Source: Xiphydria camelus (lineage: Eukaryota; Arthropoda; Insecta; Hymenoptera; Xiphydriidae). From it: a DNA stretch of 64,000 nt. The position numbers and the translations under genes were made by a program. Location: assembly GCA_963678675.1 (NCBI GenBank), contig OY783194.1:18764278-18828277 (forward strand), read 5' to 3'. Shown here in pieces: positions 59,888 through 64,000 of the stretch; within the stretch, counting starts at the first letter, position 1; every line of letters begins with the position of its first letter. Below the pieces are notes generated by a model. It had not been told where the DNA came from. It did not search any database and saw nothing but the letters and a program-made list of their open reading frames with translations.

Positions 59888-62777
59888 ATGTCTTATATGT
59901 TAATTGAGTTTGAGGAGAACGATGGTGGCGGTCTAGCTGTTGTTGCTTCCAACTGGATTACTCCAAGGAAAAAAGAGGTTTTTTGGCCATCAACAAAAAA
60001 CCAAAAAGTTTATAAACAAGCTTTACAATCACTCCAGGAACCTGACACGACAAAATGGAATCTTTATAAAATTAGCCGACAATTCTACGAAACAGGTTGG
60101 TTTTTCTTTATCTAACTTAACCTAAAAATAGATACCTAAGTTACCTAGGTTAGGTTAGGTTTTTGCAATCTTTGTATAAATATCTAAATTTGTTGATTTG
60201 TTGGAGTGGAATTGTGAATATTTATTAAGTATTGGCTAAAAAAACAATTTACATTTAATTTGTTCAGATTTTTCCGTTTGTTTTTTGAAACAAGGTAAAT
60301 AATAAATTTTGGCAGATCTCCATTTGCCTTGCTATTTGCTTATCCTATTATACACTTTTTTCAAGTGCCTCAAACTTTTTTGAATGAAATTTCACCAGGT
60401 AAAAATTGAAGAAACTTTTTAATAGTTACCCACTCTTAGCTAAAATGATATTTTATCGAATGAGTGAAATGTAAAATAGCTCGCAAGTTCAATAGGAGGC
60501 ATTACTTTTATAAGTACATCTACATTTATTTTTCATTTTTCAGATAATTTAGGAAAAGCCGAGGAAAAATTAAAACTAGCAGAAGTTACTTCTGACTTAG
60601 CAACAGATTCAGAATGTTCAAATAAAAGGAAGCGCAAATTGAAGAAACCATCACGTTTCGTTTCCCCTAGTGGTAGTGAAGAAGAGGACGAGGACAACTT
60701 GTCATTAAAACGCCCACCTCTAATTAAATGGAATGAAAACGGTAATTTTTTTGCAACCTTCTTTTTGCCCACTGTCTATAAACTCTAAAATCATATTTAT
60801 TTTTTTTTCTTGAAAAATTACAAATAATTTTTTAGCACGTTAGCATTATACAGATTGGCAATTTTTTATTTTTTGAATCTTTTAATTGTGTTTACTAATT
60901 TTAGCGTCAAATAATTTATCATCAGAGCCCTATTCAGCAGTTCAAGATAGACCTATTTGTAACAGAACACAGGTAGCTGTAAGTTCTCAGTTTTCTGAGC
61001 TCTCGCAAGAAGTATGTGATACTCGACAACTGAGTTTACAACTGACTCCAGTTGGCGGAAGTCAGAGTGGTAAGTTATTTTCATTTCTTATCTGATATGT
61101 TTATATTATTCAATTTAATTTTTGTATATGTGTCAAGTGTCTTACCACGAACTGCATAGATTAATATCTTGAAATGGAAACTTAGGAAAATTGTGAAAAT
61201 TTCATACATTAGGTAACATCAATGGGGCGAAGGGAACTAAAATGTTTCCATTGTATTTTGTTTTATTGTAAATTCTACAGAAATATCCTTCGAAAGTCTT
61301 ATGGAGCAGTGAGCTCTGGCACAAAATAACGCTTTTTGTTACAAATCTAAAGGAAAATGGTTCATTTTTCGCAAAAACTTTATAAAGCAAAAATGTTCTT
61401 TGCGTTATTCCCGAGTTCACTAAGTGAATAAAATTTTCTTTGGAAAATTTTTGATAAAAAAAATCAACATTTTTGAAAATATGTTAAAATCTTTCACTTA
61501 GAGTACTCGGTAATAACCCAAGGGTAAGTTTTTGCTTAAGTATGAATCTTTTGCAAAAAGCGAACCATTTTTTTTCAGATTTGTAACAAAAAGAACAGGT
61601 ATTTTTGCCAGCACTCCCTACTCCTTAAAAGTCCAAGTTTTCAGAATTTTTCTACGTTTTCATCTTAAGATATTAATCCATGCAACTAATTTTTTTTTAA
61701 GGATATACTAAAAGGTCAGTTGTATTGGAAAACACTCCTTCTAATGAAACCACAATTAATTCACTACAAGCAAGCACAAGTGATTTACGCCGACCTGTTA
61801 ACAACGAAACATCCCATGGGATACCTAGGGCACGTGGGGATGAGCTAGGTGAGTACATATATAAGAAATATGTGGGATGCCCGAATGAATAAGAGCTATC
61901 GAAAAGAAAAAAAAATGTAGTTTAAGTATACCAGTAGTGTCAAAATTAAGCACGTTTAAAGAAAGATGTGGAAAGATGGTTTAAAAAAATAATGTTTTTA
62001 ATTCTATTAATTCAAAAATAATTTATTCTGGTATATTGTATTATTTTTATATAATTTAATGGCTATCTTTTTTTTAGAATTCAGAACCCAAATATTAACT
62101 TTGCTTAATATTATAAAAGAGCAGAACATTCAAATTTTAAACTACATCAAAAATAAGGATGTATCGAAAACTGTCGCAATACCTGCTGATTTTCCAGTAC
62201 AGCTGCCTTTAACTCATTTAGATGACATTAAGCATGTGGAAGAATATTTAAAATGTAATGAAAAATTGTCATCAGTTGTGAGTATCTTTCTTATACGAAA
62301 TTATGTAGTAATCTGGTATGCAGGGTATCAGGAAATTATGGGCAAAAAAATTTGTACACTACTAAAAACGTGGCAAAATATATTTAAAAAAACAAATATT
62401 TTGAGGTTATTAACTTGGTAAATATCGAGATTTTTCGTGCGTAGAATCAGCCCTAGAATTATTTATGGACACCCTGTATATGTATTATCTGCGGGATTCA
62501 AACTTTTTTACTGTTTTAAAAAGTTTTAGGTGATATTTTTTTCTACAAACCAATACTAATATTATCTTTTTTGTAGGTTGTTTATTTGAACAGTGTAGGT
62601 GGCAAAGATTGCACATCCAAAACGAACCGAATCCTGAAAATAATTTTTACTGACGATCTGGCAACGCAGTATTCATTTTATGGAAAACGTCTTGGGAAAA
62701 TTCCGTTTGGTAATTTACTGTTAAAGGAAGCTGTAATTACCCAGGTAGCAGTGACACGTCATATTCACGTCGCTTGA
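59888..62777 (+). CDS. DUF4806-type gene, six coding exons
   Basis: Exons 59888-60095, 60544-60741, 60905-61069, 61702-61848, 62078-62277, 62577-62777, all with GT-AG borders and matching phases. The N terminus (MSYMLIEFEENDGGGLAVVA, TPRKKEVFWPS) is a module common in ant and aphid unnamed proteins. The middle is basic then acidic (KRKRKLKKPS, SEEEDED), suggesting nuclear location. The C terminus, LPLTHLDDIKHVEEYL...LNSVGGKDCTSK...RILKIIFTDDLATQYSFYGK, matches the DUF4806 domain as I know it. The last codons run into a TGACGTCA MITE, so the 3' end is probably altered. Molecular function unknown. Confidence 0.75.
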
Positions 62778-62930
62778 AGGTGATTGTTCGTCGACGACGT
62801 CATATGCCTTAAATTCGACGTTTTAATCACGTGTTATTTGAAGATCATATTATGACGTCATTGAAATGACGTTTTTTTCACGTAATTTGTTGACGAAACA
62901 GTCACATAATTTATTATTTCCCTACGCATA
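62745..62930 (+). mobile_element. TGACGTCA-rich MITE, right copy
   Basis: ACCCAGGTAGCAGTGACACG parallels the start at 58288, and GACGT words are equally dense. It supplies the last 11 or so codons and stop of the upstream gene, so its insertion may have replaced the original terminus. Confidence 0.5.
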
Positions 62931-62980
62931 ATCAGGTGTGTAACTGTAAGAAATGTATAAGATGAAATACCCATCAGTTG

Positions 62981-63103
62981 AAAAGTTTGTGAGATATTTT
63001 CGTTCAAAGTACAAGAGTAAATTGCGCTGCGTGCGACTAAGTTTCCAGCGCCCAGCGAAATTTACTCTTGTACTTTGAGCGGAAATATCTCACAAACGGT
63101 TCA
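62981..63103. repeat. Hairpin with ~45 bp arms
   Basis: GTTTGTGAGATATTTTCGTT and AAAGTACAAGAGTAAATT return inverted by 63103 after a 35-base centre. The next 600 bp to the second gene show no feature. Confidence 0.75.
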
Positions 63104-63717
63104 GCGAATGGACATTTCACCTTTTACCTTTTTTTGTTCATCTTGACGAGCTCTACTACTTTTGTAGGAATTAAAATACCGAATTCCACTTAAAAAGATG
63201 AAAGTAACCTTCATATCTCGTAAATAATGCGTGTCATTGAAAATCTGTTGCATCTACCATATGTATCTTTCAATACCAAACAAATTTTATTTGAAATATA
63301 TTTTCATAAAATTACAAATAACGGAAATAAACGGGATTTTCCCTTGATACCTCTGCGGGATACTTTTTACAAGAACTCCAACGGAATAGAAAATCACGGC
63401 ATTGCGGGTACCCGTGTTACCTGCCACTTTCCTTGGTATCCGCGTTTAATGAGTTCCATGTGCTGACCAAATGCCGTAGACCGAGGTGGGTCTTTCCCTA
63501 TACTAACGTACCGTCACCACGGCAGAAACGGTTTATTTCTTTGAGTTTGAAAATTTCGGTTCAGTCACGTCGGTAGTCCCGTACAGTTCAAACGATATTC
63601 GAACATTCGTGGCATTTTCAGTGCAGTGCATATACGATTTCTTAAAGCAGCAAAGTGACAGGAAAATAAAAGTGAGAGCGAGCGAAAAAAGAGTGACTGT
63701 ATAAGACGTCGCGTATA

Positions 63718-63931
63718 ATGACATATGTAGGCGTCGAGTTTTCTGCTTCCGAGGAATGTGCAGGCGGCATAGCTGTAGTAAATAGCCGCTGGTTAACGCC
63801 ACGAAAAAAAGAAGTCTTGTGGCCACCATGCAAGACGCAAAATGAATACAATAAATTATTAAAACGTGGGGAAAATCCAGATGAGGAGACCTGGACAGTG
63901 TATGGTATTTGCCGTCGTTTTTTTGAGTGCG
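63718..63931 (+). CDS. Second DUF4806-type gene, first coding exon
   Basis: MTYVGVEFSASEECAGGIAV...RWLTPRKKEVLWPPCKTQNE...WTVYGICRRFFECG then a GTAAGT donor. It aligns along its whole length with the first coding exon of the gene at 59888 (ITPRKKEVFWP, WNLYKISRQFYETG), and the intron is in the same phase. The rest lies outside the window. The two genes are tandem paralogs about 3.8 kb apart. Confidence 0.8.
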
Positions 63932-64000
63932 GTAAGTACACACATATGCTTATTCCTTCTTAACAAAAGGGGGATAACAACGTAAAGCCGAATTTTTGGA

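Overview
The window is AT-rich animal DNA, most likely from an ant or another hymenopteran (inferred from the insect-type SARA gene, the DUF4806-type genes and the transposon mix). There are three host genes. A SARA/ZFYVE9-like gene lies on the minus strand: start codon at 56055, a 2.27 kb exon at 53592-55865, and a FYVE half-exon at 45673-45905. Two tandem paralogs of a DUF4806-type family lie on the plus strand: six exons at 59888-62777, and a first exon at 63718-63931. Nearly everything else is mobile or palindromic DNA.

Layout. 1-7400: short hairpins, a 1 kb non-autonomous transposon with reiterated terminal motifs, a Tc1 relic, piggyBac-type elements with TTAA duplications, a mariner MITE and an 800 bp foldback. 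7402-13546: a DDE_1 (pogo/Tigger-like) element with about 0.9 kb inverted ends, its gene split by a 2391 bp transposon carrying an intact 572-residue ORF. 13566-17025: mariner and foldback MITEs and a possible non-LTR 3' end. 17041-25367: one palindromic element hit by two members of a CCCCGATAGC-ended family. Those carry a second DDE_1 element, a Helitron, a mariner and a 2.4 kb foldback with 133 bp tandem repeats. 26190-31510: another CCCCGATAGC element, a THAP relic, a Tc1 relic and a DDE_Tnp_4 element. 33644-45365: a third DDE_1 element containing a Copia retrotransposon, which contains a Harbinger-type MITE and a palindromic MITE with an intact mariner at its centre. 45906-53591: a SARA intron with two tandem perfect palindromes and two more CCCCGATAGC elements. 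56060-64000: promoters, MITEs and the DUF4806-type genes.

The strongest new-looking signals are three. (1) The CCCCGATAGC family has 2 bp variable target duplications, an internal tRNA-Arg(UCU)-like module, and in two members a captured, partly inverted fragment of a SWIM zinc-finger gene. (2) The CAAGG-ended DDE_1 family has 3 bp TGA duplications and very long inverted ends that, in one copy, include the 3' end of the gene. (3) The 2391 bp element with an intact 572-residue protein has CAC-type termini and a TAA duplication. Insertion boundaries were read by comparing occupied and unoccupied copies inside the window, so they are better supported than family names, which come from recognition without any search.
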